64,000 bases of DNA from a marine actinobacterium PHSC20C1. Its GTDB lineage: Bacteria; Actinomycetota; Actinomycetes; Actinomycetales; Microbacteriaceae. The stretch spans positions 2,351,737 to 2,415,736 of the forward strand of contig CH672415.1 in the NCBI GenBank assembly GCA_000153145.1, read 5' to 3'. The notes below the pieces were generated by a model, which had not been told where the DNA came from, made no database searches, and was given only the letters and a program-made list of their open reading frames with translations. A program made the position numbers and the translations under genes. Shown here in pieces: positions 7,839 through 16,096 of the stretch; the stretch's first letter is position 1, and every line of letters begins with the position of its first letter.

Positions 7839-8732
7839 GTGAAGAACAGAATCAAGAAGAAAGCCGTTGCGCTCGCAGCAGGAGCAACGTTGGCTGCGGT
7901 CGCATTGGCGGGATGCACTTCCGCGTCGCCGACCCCGGGCTCCGAGTCTGCCCCCTCAGCGGCGAGCGTGTTTGAGCACGTGCACGGCCTAGGTATTGAC
8001 TCCAGCGAGAACGTGCTGGTTGCAAGCCATTCCGGAATCTATCGAGTGGATGCCGCGGGCGAACTGAGCGGTCCCCTTGGCGGCGAGCCCTTTGATGCAA
8101 TGGGATTCACGTCAGCCGGGGACGAGTATTTCGTCTCGGGACATCCCAGCGCTGGCTCCACTTCTTTCGCCGGCCCAAATTTGGGACTGCTTTCTAGCGC
8201 GGATGCTGGCGAGTCATGGAAGAGTGTCTCGCTTGCTGGCGCGACAGACTTTCATGCGCTCACGGTGAACCAGAATGATGCAACTCGCCTTTACGGGCTG
8301 TCTTCGGATGGGGCGCCGTTGCTGGCAAGCGCCGACGGTGGGGCAACGTGGAGCGAAGGCGCGAGCATCCAGGCGTATGCGCTCGTTGCTGACCCGAACA
8401 CCCCTGACCGGCTGTTTGCAACGACTCCTGAGGGAGTGGTGGTCAGCGATGATGCTGGGCAGTCCTTTAATGCTTTGGCGGATGCGCCGCTGCTGTATCT
8501 GCTCGCTGCGGCCCCGAATGTTCCTGATGCGCTCGTTGGGGTGGATGTCGAGGGCGCGGTGTGGGTGCGCGACGCTGAGGCTGGTACCTGGTCTGATCGT
8601 GGCCTCGTTGAGGGCACTGCGTATGCGCTTGCGGTAGGCGATGACGGTCAGCGTATTGCGTTGATTGATGATCGTGGCTTGGTGGAGTCGTTCGATGGTG
8701 GTCAATCGTGGACGGTCCTTATCGCGGTCTAG
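7839..8732 (+). CDS. BNR/Asp-box repeat lipoprotein (F510_1955 family-like)
   Basis: The 297-residue protein begins with a lipoprotein signal peptide: charged KNRIKKK, a hydrophobic core, and the lipobox VALAGC. The mature part opens with FEHVHGLGID and contains repeated S-x-D-x-G-x-x-W/F Asp-box motifs (SADAGESW, SADGGATW, SDDAGQSF, SFDGGQSW), which indicates a six- or seven-bladed beta-propeller as in BNR/sialidase-like proteins. NCBI calls similar actinobacterial proteins F510_1955 family glycosylhydrolase, but no catalytic residues are evident and enzymatic activity is unproven. The GTG start follows a GAAGGA box. It lies 85 nt after the DUF6153-like gene in the same orientation and probably forms a unit with it at the cell surface. 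Confidence 0.75.
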   Translation: MKNRIKKKAVALAAGATLAAVALAGCTSASPTPGSESAPSAASVFEHVHGLGIDSSENVLVASHSGIYRVDAAGELSGPLGGEPFDAMGFTSAGDEYFVSGHPSAGSTSFAGPNLGLLSSADAGESWKSVSLAGATDFHALTVNQNDATRLYGLSSDGAPLLASADGGATWSEGASIQAYALVADPNTPDRLFATTPEGVVVSDDAGQSFNALADAPLLYLLAAAPNVPDALVGVDVEGAVWVRDAEAGTWSDRGLVEGTAYALAVGDDGQRIALIDDRGLVESFDGGQSWTVLIAV

Positions 8733-8789
8733 GAACCATCGATCGAGGGCACGGGCACGGGTTCGTGGATGCTCGCGCCGGACATAATG

Positions 8790-8828
8790 GCTATTGACAA
8801 TAGCTAATTGGCTAACTATATTAGCCAC
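8790..8828 (+). promoter_or_regulatory. Leaderless promoter with two palindromic operators
   Basis: A near-consensus promoter is visible: -35 TTGACA at 8794-8799, 17-nt spacer, -10 TATATT at 8817-8822, and then only 6 nt before the ATG at 8829, so transcription should start at or next to the start codon. Two perfect inverted repeats cover both boxes: GCTATTG-A-CAATAGC at 8790-8804 (over the -35) and TGGCTAA-CTATA-TTAGCCA at 8809-8827 (over the -10). They are good operators for the TetR protein encoded by the second gene of the operon. Binding by that protein is inference. Confidence 0.7.
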
Positions 8829-9677
8829 ATGACTAATCAACACTCGGGCGATGCAGCCACCCAGTACCTCGCGGTACCGGGTGGCAGCATCGCCTTCGAA
8901 GAGCGCGGCACCGGCCCCCTTGTTCTCCTGGTCCCCGGGATGGGCGACCTCCGCTCGACGTACCGCTTTCTCGCTCCCGCGCTCGCGGCAGCGGGATACC
9001 GCGTCGTCTCCACTGACCTTCGTGGTCACGGCGATAGCGACGCCGGTTTTCTCTCCTATGGCGACATCGCGACCGCATCCGACATCTCGGCACTGCTGCG
9101 GCATCTGGATGCTCCGGCCATCGTCGTCGGCAACTCGATGGGTGCTGGCGCTGCGGTCATCTCCGCGGCAGAAACGCCCGAACTCGTTGCGGGTCTCGTG
9201 CTTGTCGGCCCATTCGTGCGGGAGCCAGCATCCGCGAACCCCCTCACGAAACTCTTTATGCGCGTTCTAATGGCACGGCCTTGGGCTGCCGGGGTGTGGA
9301 AGGCATACCTGCCGAAGCTCTATGCGGGTGCCAAGCCCAGCGACTTCACTGTGTATCGGGATGCGGTGGCCGCAGCAATCAAGCGCCCGGGGTATGCGCG
9401 CGCCTTTAGCGAGACCACTCGCACCGACCACGTGCGAGCGGGCGAAAGCCTGACGTCGATCTCGACTCCTACGCTTGTCGTTATGGGCGATAAAGATCCA
9501 GACTTTCCTGACCCGAAGGCAGAAGCCGACTGGATCAGCTCAGCGCTCGGCGGAACAACCGTGATGATCGAAGACGCCGGCCATTATCCTCAATCGCAAC
9601 AGCCCGAGCAGACGGCCACCGCGATCCTCGACTTCCTCAGTGCCGCAGGACACACTGCCACAGGTCACCGTGCCTAG
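8829..9677 (+). CDS. Alpha/beta-fold hydrolase
   Basis: From the ATG at 8829 the protein has 282 residues. It shows the complete alpha/beta hydrolase order: oxyanion-strand LVLLVPGMGD (31-40), DLRGHGDSD (63-71), nucleophile elbow GNSMG with S103, acid in GDKDPDFPD near D221-D226, and the catalytic His in DAGHYPQ (H252). The substrate cannot be deduced; relatives include esterases, haloperoxidase-like proteins and C-C hydrolases. No signal peptide is present. The gene is the first of a two-gene unit with a TetR regulator whose GTG overlaps its stop by 8 nt. That suggests induction by a small hydrophobic compound, perhaps the hydrolase substrate. Confidence 0.9.
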   Translation: MTNQHSGDAATQYLAVPGGSIAFEERGTGPLVLLVPGMGDLRSTYRFLAPALAAAGYRVVSTDLRGHGDSDAGFLSYGDIATASDISALLRHLDAPAIVVGNSMGAGAAVISAAETPELVAGLVLVGPFVREPASANPLTKLFMRVLMARPWAAGVWKAYLPKLYAGAKPSDFTVYRDAVAAAIKRPGYARAFSETTRTDHVRAGESLTSISTPTLVVMGDKDPDFPDPKAEADWISSALGGTTVMIEDAGHYPQSQQPEQTATAILDFLSAAGHTATGHRA

Positions 9678-10239
9678 GGCTGGGCTGAGCACCGCAGCGG
9701 TTGTCGAGCGGGCGGCACAACTTCTTGATGAGCAGGGTTCTGAGAGCGTAAGTCTGGCGGATCTCGCGGCGAGCTTCGGAGTCAAGATCCCTTCGCTCTA
9801 CAAACATGTCGATGGCGTCCGGGGGCTCCAGCGGGGCATCATGCTCAGCGCAAAATCTGACCTCACCGCAGTCATGGAGCAGGCAGCGGTGGGGCGCGCG
9901 CGCGACGACGCAATTCGCGGGATGGCTGTTGCCTACCGAAACTGGGCGTTGCGGCATCCGGGACAGTACCCGCTGACTGTGCGGGCGCCAGTTCAGGATG
10001 ATGCGGATGACGTGGCCGTCTCGACAGCGATTGTCGCGGTGGTCTTTACCGTGCTCTCCGGTTACGGCCTGCGTGACGACGACGCGGTGGATGCCACTCG
10101 TTTTCTCCGCTCAGCGTTGCACGGCTTCGTATCTCTCGAGACGGGCGGAGCGTTCGAGCTCCCCGTGGATCGCGAACGCAGTTTCAGCAAGCTCGTCGAG
10201 AGTGTGGTGACGGCGCTCGCCGCGTGGCGAAACGACTAG
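9670..10239 (+). CDS. TetR/AcrR-family regulator with WHG-type C-terminal domain
   Basis: The 189-residue protein starts at the GTG at 9670 (protein VPRAGLSTAAVVERAAQ), matching the MPRAGL start usual for this subgroup; an earlier GTG at 9640 is also in frame. The N-terminal helix-turn-helix covers about residues 10-55 (SVSLADLAASFGVKIPSLYKHV). The C-terminal ligand domain carries the pattern of WHG-type TetR proteins (AYRNWALRHPGQYPLTV, then LRSALHGFVSLE). It overlaps the hydrolase gene by 8 nt, so it is almost certainly co-transcribed. It probably represses its own operon through the two palindromes upstream of 8829. Confidence 0.85.
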   Translation: MPRAGLSTAAVVERAAQLLDEQGSESVSLADLAASFGVKIPSLYKHVDGVRGLQRGIMLSAKSDLTAVMEQAAVGRARDDAIRGMAVAYRNWALRHPGQYPLTVRAPVQDDADDVAVSTAIVAVVFTVLSGYGLRDDDAVDATRFLRSALHGFVSLETGGAFELPVDRERSFSKLVESVVTALAAWRND

Positions 10240-10257
10240 TAGTTACTCTCAGGCTCG

Positions 10258-10731
10258 TTAGCGGCCGAGGCTGTCTTCAGCGCGCGACACGTGTCCGCGC
10301 CACTGGCCAGATTCAAAACCGTTCGACTCGATGAGTCGCTTGAATTCTGAGAGGTCCTTAGCAATCTGCAGGTCGTCGATCTGGAGAATCTCACCAGCCT
10401 TCTCGACGAATCCCTCAGGCTTCCAATCCATTTGGAGAGTCACTCGCGTGCTGCCTTCGCTCAAACGGTGGAATGTGACGACGCCCGCGTGCATCTTCTC
10501 ACCCGTGCTGGTCCAGGAGATTCGTTCGTCCGGGTGTTGCTCAACGATTTCTGCATCGAATTCACGGTCTACGCCGCCGACGGACACTTCCCAGTGCATC
10601 TTGCGGTCATCGATTTGAGTGATTGACTTCACGCCAGACATGAAGGCGGGAAATTGCTCAAACTGTGTCCACTGGTTGTAGGCGACGCTAACTGGAACGT
10701 CTACGTCGATTTCTTTCGTTACTGTTCCCAT
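10258..10731 (-). CDS. SRPBCC family protein (polyketide cyclase/dehydrase-like)
   Basis: A 157-residue protein of the START/SRPBCC superfamily (PF03364/PF10604 type), with the opening V-x-V-x-V-P-V-S-V-A-Y-N-Q-W-T-Q-F-E-Q-F-P pattern and the internal GVDREFDAEIVEQHPDERISW stretch typical of the coenzyme-Q-binding/Bet v1 subgroup. These proteins form a hydrophobic cavity and bind lipids or aromatic compounds; no reaction can be assigned. A GGAGG box lies 8 nt before the ATG. It stands alone, facing the hydrolase-TetR operon with an 18-nt gap, and no polyketide genes are nearby. Confidence 0.8.
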   Translation of the reverse strand: MGTVTKEIDVDVPVSVAYNQWTQFEQFPAFMSGVKSITQIDDRKMHWEVSVGGVDREFDAEIVEQHPDERISWTSTGEKMHAGVVTFHRLSEGSTRVTLQMDWKPEGFVEKAGEILQIDDLQIAKDLSEFKRLIESNGFESGQWRGHVSRAEDSLGR

Positions 10732-10919
10732 GTCAAATCCTCCGATCGAATTGGAAAAGCTGTGCGCCTACTTTAGGAATCAAACCATCAAAAGAAACTG
10801 AGTTTTCAGGGATCGCTCAGGTCTCATTCGAAGGATTCCCAGAGTCGCGCGACGGCGCTAAGATCGTGCCACTCGCGCTGCGCTCACGGTGAACACCGCG
10901 CTAGGGAAGGGCCTTGATC

Positions 10920-11405
10920 GTGACTGAAGCACCAGAAGCCGCCGCATCCGCTGACGCGTGGTTGCCCGCAGGGTGGCAGCACCCGACCCGCGTCGCCCTG
11001 CCCACCGGCCATCACCTTCGGCCGATCCGGGCATCCGATACTGAACTCGATATGGATGCCGTGATGGGATCGCGCGAGCGACTGTGGTCTATTTATGGCG
11101 AGGCCTGGGGGTGGCCACCGGCGACCATGACCGCAGAGCAGGATCGGGAGGATCTCCAGCGGCATGCCGACGAAATGGAGACCCACGAGTCATTCAACTT
11201 CGCGCTCTTTGATGAGAACGAGACCGAGCTCATCGGCTGCGTCTATATTGACCCCGCCGACGGGCCAGAAGCGGATGCCGAGATCTCGTGGTGGGTGCGC
11301 GACGAGTACGTTGGCTCTGAAGTGGAAGCGGTCCTGGATGAGTTCGTTCCCGCGTGGATTGCACGTGACTGGCCGCTCGCGGCCCCGCGCTACAACCAGT
11401 TCTAG
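10920..11405 (+). CDS. GNAT-like N-acetyltransferase
   Basis: A protein of about 161 residues resembling the acetyl-CoA-dependent GNAT fold: LRPIRASDTELDMDAV near the N-terminus, FNFALFDENETELIGCVYID in the central strands, then ISWWVRDEYVGSEVEAVLDEFV where the acyl-CoA loop and helix would be. The Q/R-x-x-G-x-G/A loop is degenerate, so activity is uncertain. GTG at 10920 is preferred over TTG at 10914 because GGGAAGG lies 10 nt upstream. The gene's TAG overlaps the stop of the convergent Lrp gene by 4 nt. Confidence 0.65.
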   Translation: MTEAPEAAASADAWLPAGWQHPTRVALPTGHHLRPIRASDTELDMDAVMGSRERLWSIYGEAWGWPPATMTAEQDREDLQRHADEMETHESFNFALFDENETELIGCVYIDPADGPEADAEISWWVRDEYVGSEVEAVLDEFVPAWIARDWPLAAPRYNQF

Positions 11406-11872
11406 GCAAAGTCGGTGGCGACCGCGTTGCGGTGGTACTCAAAAATCATGCTCGTGTTTGTCGACGCGACGCTGTGTCTGGCTGACAAGTGGTCGACGAC
11501 GAAGAGTCGCACTTGTGACGAATTTTCGACCGCGATGTGAACCAAAAAGTCATCGTTGCCGCCCACGAAAAACAACTGGATCACGTCGGGCAGCCGGCGA
11601 ACCTCGTCGGTGAAAGCTTGAATGTTCTCCTGGCGGGCTCCTGGGCGCAGCGATACTCCGATGATGGCTTGCAGGCCCCGGCCGAGCTTCGCTTGGTTGA
11701 GTGCTGCGTGAAATCCGGTGACGAGGCCACGGTCGAATAGCGACTTGATGCGAGTGTGAGCGGTGGAGGCTGCAATGCCCACCGCACTCGCGATAGCCGC
11801 ATTACTCGTCCGGGCATCGCGCGAGAGCAGGGCGAGGATCTTCGAGTCGATCGGGTCAAGGTCATCAAGCAT
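11402..11872 (-). CDS. Lrp/AsnC-family regulator, likely controlling ald
   Basis: The 156-residue protein has the classic AsnC layout: an N-terminal winged HTH (LDPIDSKILALLSRDARTSNAAIASAVGIAASTAHTRIKSL in outline, residues 4-46) and a C-terminal RAM effector-binding domain (residues ~68-145, with VQLFFVGGNDDFLVHIAV-like core). It is divergently oriented to an alanine dehydrogenase gene 148 nt away. In mycobacteria the Lrp protein AldR controls ald in response to amino acids, so this gene is the likely counterpart. A large palindrome lies between the two genes. Regulation of ald by this protein is inferred from arrangement. Confidence 0.88.
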   Translation of the reverse strand: MLDDLDPIDSKILALLSRDARTSNAAIASAVGIAASTAHTRIKSLFDRGLVTGFHAALNQAKLGRGLQAIIGVSLRPGARQENIQAFTDEVRRLPDVIQLFFVGGNDDFLVHIAVENSSQVRLFVVDHLSARHSVASTNTSMIFEYHRNAVATDFA

Positions 11873-11951
11873 GCGAAGATCCTTCGGTTCAGATGAGCGT
11901 TAGGCGCAATTTTTGCATGATTTCGCCTTTCAGCGGACAAATTTCCGATTA

Positions 11952-11983
11952 ATATTCTGACTTTTCTCCAAAAGGCAGAATAT
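11952..11983. promoter_or_regulatory. 32-bp bipartite palindrome between lrp-like gene and ald
   Basis: Outer arms ATATTCTG (11952-11959) and CAGAATAT (11976-11983) are perfect inverted repeats. Inner arms CTTTT (11961-11965) and AAAAG (11970-11974) are nested within them on the same axis. Its size and placement in the divergent intergenic region suit an Lrp/AsnC-type operator controlling ald and possibly the regulator itself. Confidence 0.65.
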
Positions 11984-12020
11984 CTGACAGGCTAATGGCA
12001 CTACTGCGAAAGGTAAGTCG

Positions 12021-13106
12021 ATGCATATTTCTGTGCCTGCTGAAATCAAGAACAATGAAAACCGTGTCGCGATCACTCCTGCGGGTGTCGACACCTTGGT
12101 AGCAGGCGGGCATACCGTCACCCTGCAGGCTGGGGCGGGCGTCGGTAGCGGCTTCTCCGATGAGGATTACGCTGCAGCGGGCGCACGCATCGTCGTTGCG
12201 GCTGACGAGGTATGGGCATCCGCCGACCTCGTGGTTAAAGTAAAAGAGCCGATTGCTTCGGAGTACGGCTACTTTCGCAAAGATCTCCTTCTTTTCACCT
12301 ACCTGCACCTCGCTGCAGACCGCGCGCTGACGGAAGCTCTTGTAGCTTCTGGAACCACCGCGATTGCCTACGAAACTGTTCAGGGTGACGACCGTTCGCT
12401 TCCTCTTCTTGCACCGATGAGCGAGGTTGCTGGTCGACTGTCAATCGTCGCTGGTGCTCACGCTCTGCTCAAGGCTGAGGGCGGCGGTGGCCAACTTCTC
12501 GGAGGAGTTGCCGGCACGCCAAAAGCAAAGGTTGTCGTCATCGGCGGCGGCGTCGCCGGTGAGCACGCTGCGGCCAACGCTCTTGGTTTGGGCGCCGACG
12601 TCACGATCATCGACATCTCCCTGCCTCGTCTTCGTGCGCTGGAAGTGCGTTTCAACGGCGAAGTTCAGACTCGCGTTTCGACGCGCTACGAAATCGCCGA
12701 GCAGCTTCTCGAAGCCGATCTCGTCATCGGTTCGGTGCTGATCCCCGGCGCAGCAGCCCCCAAGCTCGTCACAGACGAAATGGTGGCCTCGATGAAGCCC
12801 GGTTCGGTACTCGTCGACATCGCGATCGATCAGGGCGGATGCTTCGAAGGCTCTCACGCCACGACCTACGACGACCCCACGTTCGCGGTGCACAACTCGC
12901 TCTACTACTGCGTCGCCAACATGCCCGGCGCTGTTCCGCGCACCTCGACGCGTGCGCTGAGCAATGCCACACTGCCGTTCGTTGTTGCTATCGCGAATCT
13001 AGGTTGGGATGCTGCTGCTGCCGCATCACCGGCTCTCGCTCGCGGACTGAACGTAGCCGGTGGCGAAATCGTCAACGAGGGTGTTCGCGCCGCGATGGCG
13101 CACTAG
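12021..13106 (+). CDS. ald: Alanine dehydrogenase
   Basis: A 361-residue protein colinear with alanine dehydrogenase, which interconverts L-alanine and pyruvate plus ammonia with NAD. All key residues are present at the family positions: R15 (NRVAITP), K75 (VKVKEP) and H96 (TYLHLAAD) for pyruvate binding and catalysis, the Rossmann motif [14 protein letters not shown] near 171-184, and D270 (VDIAIDQGG). The ATG is preceded by GAAAGG. The gene is divergent from an Lrp/AsnC regulator, the arrangement known for ald/aldR. The product is a cytosolic hexamer in characterised species and feeds alanine into central metabolism. Confidence 0.96.
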   Translation: MHISVPAEIKNNENRVAITPAGVDTLVAGGHTVTLQAGAGVGSGFSDEDYAAAGARIVVAADEVWASADLVVKVKEPIASEYGYFRKDLLLFTYLHLAADRALTEALVASGTTAIAYETVQGDDRSLPLLAPMSEVAGRLSIVAGAHALLKAEGGGGQLLGGVAGTPKAKVVVIGGGVAGEHAAANALGLGADVTIIDISLPRLRALEVRFNGEVQTRVSTRYEIAEQLLEADLVIGSVLIPGAAAPKLVTDEMVASMKPGSVLVDIAIDQGGCFEGSHATTYDDPTFAVHNSLYYCVANMPGAVPRTSTRALSNATLPFVVAIANLGWDAAAAASPALARGLNVAGGEIVNEGVRAAMAH

Positions 13107-13528
13107 CGGGCGTCTTTGCCTACCGCTCGCGTGACGAGCGTGCGAATCTCGGCCTCAACGTCATCTGTCCACTCCACTAGGGCATAGGCGGCTGGCCACA
13201 TCGCACCGTCATCGAGCGCGGCTTCGTCGCTGAATCCAATCGTTGCGTAGCGTGATTTGAACTTTAGGGCGGCTTGGAAGAAGCACACAATCTTGCCGTC
13301 TTTGGCGTATGCGGGCATCCCGTACCACGTCTTCGGCGTGAGGTTGGGAGCGGCGGCGAGCACAGTGGCGTGCACATGTTTGGCCAGCGTGCGGTCGTCG
13401 TCCGGCATCTCGGCAATCTTGCTCAGTACATCGTCGAGATCTTCCGCAGCGGATGCTTCACGCTTCGCTTCTCTAGCGCGCTCCTTCATCGCCGCACGTT
13501 CTTCTGCGCTGAAGCTCTCTTTCGCCAT
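13103..13528 (-). CDS. DUF1801 / iron-chaperone-like protein
   Basis: A 141-residue protein with a charged N-terminal helix rich in Glu, Lys and Ala (residues 1-35), then the DUF1801 core: [19 protein letters not shown], then the T-W-Y-G-M-P-A-Y motif ([19 protein letters not shown], residues ~77-95), then a C-terminal helix. NCBI labels similar proteins iron chaperone or YdhG-like; function is not established. It converges on ald with a 4-nt stop overlap. It is the second DUF1801 protein in the window but is not closely similar to the one at 6719. Confidence 0.75.
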   Translation of the reverse strand: MAKESFSAEERAAMKERAREAKREASAAEDLDDVLSKIAEMPDDDRTLAKHVHATVLAAAPNLTPKTWYGMPAYAKDGKIVCFFQAALKFKSRYATIGFSDEAALDDGAMWPAAYALVEWTDDVEAEIRTLVTRAVGKDAR

Positions 13529-13612
13529 GATCTGCTCGCTTTCTGGCCGAGTTTTCTTGTGCCGAGAGACTACTCCCGCACTAGGAGATTGTCGTTAACG
13601 TGCAATCGGTCG

Positions 13613-14053
13613 TTACCTCTTGACGGCGAGTTGCGCGCTAACGCGCACCCACCCGACTCCGAGTGGCTTGTTGTAGCCGGGCGGGAGAAGGTGGGCGCCC
13701 CCGCTGTGGCCACCACCGCCAACCGAGACGATCGCTCCATTCGTTGCAAAGACCGCTGGGGGTACGCAACTGGCGGAGGCGCTCCAGTCGTCGCCGTTCC
13801 CTTCCGGACTTGGTGAAAGAACAGCGATAACACACCAGTCGTTATCGTCGTCGCGACTGGCATAGGCGGTCAATTCACCTTCCTCACCGAGGAGGGTGAG
13901 GTCGATTGAGGGGAGCTCGCTGCTGTCGCCTATCCACTCCGGAAATTCGGCGTCCTCGACTGAACCGTCTAGTTGCAACTCCGGCGAGGCCACGCACCCC
14001 GCGAGGGCTAAGGTGGCGCCGATGGCAAGGATGACGCCGATCGGTCTCTGCAT
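13613..14053 (-). CDS. Putative lipoprotein, unknown function
   Basis: A 146-residue protein with a bacterial lipoprotein signal (MQRPIGVILAIGATLALAGC; lipobox LAGC with Cys20). The mature part is about 126 residues, acidic at first (GSVEDAEFPEWIGDSSELPS), then Gly-rich with two further Cys residues (one in NDWCVIAV, one in SASCVPPAV) that could form a disulfide. I recognise no family. It is read alone, convergent with nothing and 112 nt from the amidotransferase gene. A GACTCT box lies 6 nt before the ATG, so the message may be leaderless. Confidence 0.7.
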   Translation of the reverse strand: MQRPIGVILAIGATLALAGCVASPELQLDGSVEDAEFPEWIGDSSELPSIDLTLLGEEGELTAYASRDDDNDWCVIAVLSPSPEGNGDDWSASASCVPPAVFATNGAIVSVGGGGHSGGAHLLPPGYNKPLGVGWVRVSAQLAVKR

Positions 14054-14165
14054 GAATCCAGAGTCGCAGCCTGGGCATTCGATCGCAAGGATGCGTCATT
14101 TCTCTCGTCAACCAACTCCTGCAGCCGAAAGGCTTCCTCGGCCTGGCGTGTGCCTTTGGCCAGAG

Positions 14166-14936
14166 CTAACCGGCGAGAGCCGTGTGACGTTCGTGAAACT
14201 CGCGTGCTTTAGAGGTGAGCCAGCCGAAGAGCACATCGCGGTCGCGTTCGTCCGACTTGCCGTCCTCTGGATGCCACTGCACCGCAATAAGCGGTGCCGC
14301 TGGGTCGGTGCTTTCCAACGCTTCAACCACGCCGTCAGCCGCGAGGCCGGTGGCGGTAAGGCCAGCGCCAACAACATCCACTGCTTGGTGGTGCCCCGAT
14401 CGGATCGTCATCGTGCCGTCGCCGTAGAGCTCGGCAAGTTGCGAGGCGGGCTCAAGCGTAACCTCGTGGTCGACCATGGCATCGACGCCCTTGCCACTAT
14501 GCACAACGCTGCTCGGTTCGAGGTGTTGGATCAACGTTCCGGCGCGTGCAACGTTCACGATGTGCATCCCGCGGCAGATTGCAAGAATCGGCAGCTGACG
14601 TGCCGTTGCCTGGTTCACGAGTTCAATATCGACGCGGTCGGTGGTGCGGTCGATGTTGTAGAGCTTCGGATGCCGCTCGGCCGCGCCATACTCGTCGGGG
14701 TCAACGTCTCCGCCGCCGAGCAACACGACACCGTCTGCCTGGCTGAGTGCAGCATCCACATCGGCGGCGGTGAATCCGTTGACACTGATGACGCGGGCAC
14801 CGGTCGCTTCAATGGCCGATTTCATAGATGCCTCGAGGCCATGAATCAGCGCCGTCAACTCGGGCTTCTCCTGGTCTCCACCCGAAGAGGCCTTCGATAA
14901 CACAACGGTGGGAACGTACTCAGGGGTGGTTGTCAT
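14166..14936 (-). CDS. Gamma-glutamyl-gamma-aminobutyrate hydrolase-like class-I amidotransferase
   Basis: Starting at the ATG at 14936 (AGAGGA box 8 nt upstream) the protein has 256 residues. It matches the peptidase C26/PuuD family: the nucleophile elbow is LAICRGMHIVNV with the catalytic Cys, GVVLLGGGDVDPDEYG precedes it, and the His-x-Glu pair is in AVQWHPEDGKSD near the C-terminus. PuuD-type enzymes hydrolyse gamma-glutamyl-GABA in putrescine degradation; others act on different gamma-glutamyl amides. There is no other putrescine gene in contact, so the substrate is open. It is probably a stand-alone unit. Confidence 0.85.
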   Translation of the reverse strand: MTTTPEYVPTVVLSKASSGGDQEKPELTALIHGLEASMKSAIEATGARVISVNGFTAADVDAALSQADGVVLLGGGDVDPDEYGAAERHPKLYNIDRTTDRVDIELVNQATARQLPILAICRGMHIVNVARAGTLIQHLEPSSVVHSGKGVDAMVDHEVTLEPASQLAELYGDGTMTIRSGHHQAVDVVGAGLTATGLAADGVVEALESTDPAAPLIAVQWHPEDGKSDERDRDVLFGWLTSKAREFHERHTALAG

Positions 14937-15076
14937 CGACGGAATCCTCTTGCCAGCATTCGGTCGCACGGACCGCTGGGATCAGCTTAAGTGATGCGTG
15001 GTTTGGGCGCCCGTGGCGGACCCCGCGACATTCGCCGATAAGCTGAGTGAGAAAACTTCAGTCTGATGGGGGCGTC

Positions 15077-16081
15077 ATGGCAGTGGAATCGGTAGTGGCA
15101 AAACCAGATGCAGCGAAGCCAATCGCCGTAATCGCCGGGGCGAGCGGATTCGTCGGGCCAGCAATCGCGCAAGCCTTTCGAGATGACGGCTACGAGGTTC
15201 GCTTCATCGGACGCTCAGCCGAAATCACCTGGAGTGATCCTGCTGGTATCGCCCAACTCATCGATGGCTCAGCGATCGTCGTGAACCTCGCCGGCAAGTC
15301 CGTGAACTGCCGCTACAACGACAAGAACCGCAACGAGATTTTGCGCTCGCGAGTCGAGACAACCCGGGCATTGCGAGAGGCGATCGCCACAGCATCCGCT
15401 CCGCCTGCCATCTGGATGAACGCCTCAACGGCCACGATCTACCGCCACTCAACCGACCGGCCCAACAGTGATGACAACGGCGAACTCGGCAAGGGTTTCT
15501 CGGTGGATGTTGCCCGCAACTGGGAGAACGAATTCTTCGAGAGCGACCTGCCGCAGACCCGCCGCGTTGCCCTCCGTATGGCGATCGTGCTGGGTGATGG
15601 CCCGGCCACGAACCTGTTGCTCCGGCTCGCGCGGATCGGCCTCGGCGGTCCCCACATCGACGGCTGGTGGTTCGGCCACAACCGTTACCGAGGCATCGGA
15701 CCAACGCCAACCGGCAGTGGTCGCGCTGAAGGCCACAAGACGGGTGGGCGCCAAAAGTTCAGCTGGGTTCACCTCGACGATGTCGTTCGAGTCATCCGTT
15801 TCGTGCGCGACACCGACACCATCGCCGGGGCCATAAACGTCGCGAGTCCCAATCCCTCAGACAACCGCACGCTCATGGGCATCCTCCGCCGCGCGGCCGG
15901 AATGCCATTCGGTTTACCAGCCTGGCGATGGATGCTCGAGCCCGCCATGATGGTGCTGCGAACAGAACCCGAACTCATCCTCAAAAGCCGCTGGGTTGTG
16001 CCAGGCACGCTCACCGAGGCGGGCTTCACGTTCGAGCATCCTGATCTCGCGGATGCGATCGCGGAGATCACGGGGCGCTAG
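15077..16081 (+). CDS. NAD-dependent epimerase, TIGR01777-like
   Basis: From the ATG at 15077 the protein is 334 residues. It begins with a Rossmann motif (VIAGASGFVGPAIAQAFRDDGY) and continues with the features of the SDR subfamily TIGR01777/DUF1731: VVNLAGKSVNCRYNDKNRNEI, IWMNASTATIYRH in place of the usual ASAVGYYG, and a C-terminal DUF1731 segment (PFGLPAWRWMLEPAMMVLRTEPELILKSRWVVP in outline). The catalytic tyrosine region is altered, as in much of this family, whose function is unknown. An in-frame GTG at 15047 exists, but a TAAGCT box ending at 15044 suggests the transcript begins about 15051, so the later ATG is preferred. Confidence 0.8.
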   Translation: MAVESVVAKPDAAKPIAVIAGASGFVGPAIAQAFRDDGYEVRFIGRSAEITWSDPAGIAQLIDGSAIVVNLAGKSVNCRYNDKNRNEILRSRVETTRALREAIATASAPPAIWMNASTATIYRHSTDRPNSDDNGELGKGFSVDVARNWENEFFESDLPQTRRVALRMAIVLGDGPATNLLLRLARIGLGGPHIDGWWFGHNRYRGIGPTPTGSGRAEGHKTGGRQKFSWVHLDDVVRVIRFVRDTDTIAGAINVASPNPSDNRTLMGILRRAAGMPFGLPAWRWMLEPAMMVLRTEPELILKSRWVVPGTLTEAGFTFEHPDLADAIAEITGR

Positions 16082-16096
16082 TTCGAAGCGCCTGCT

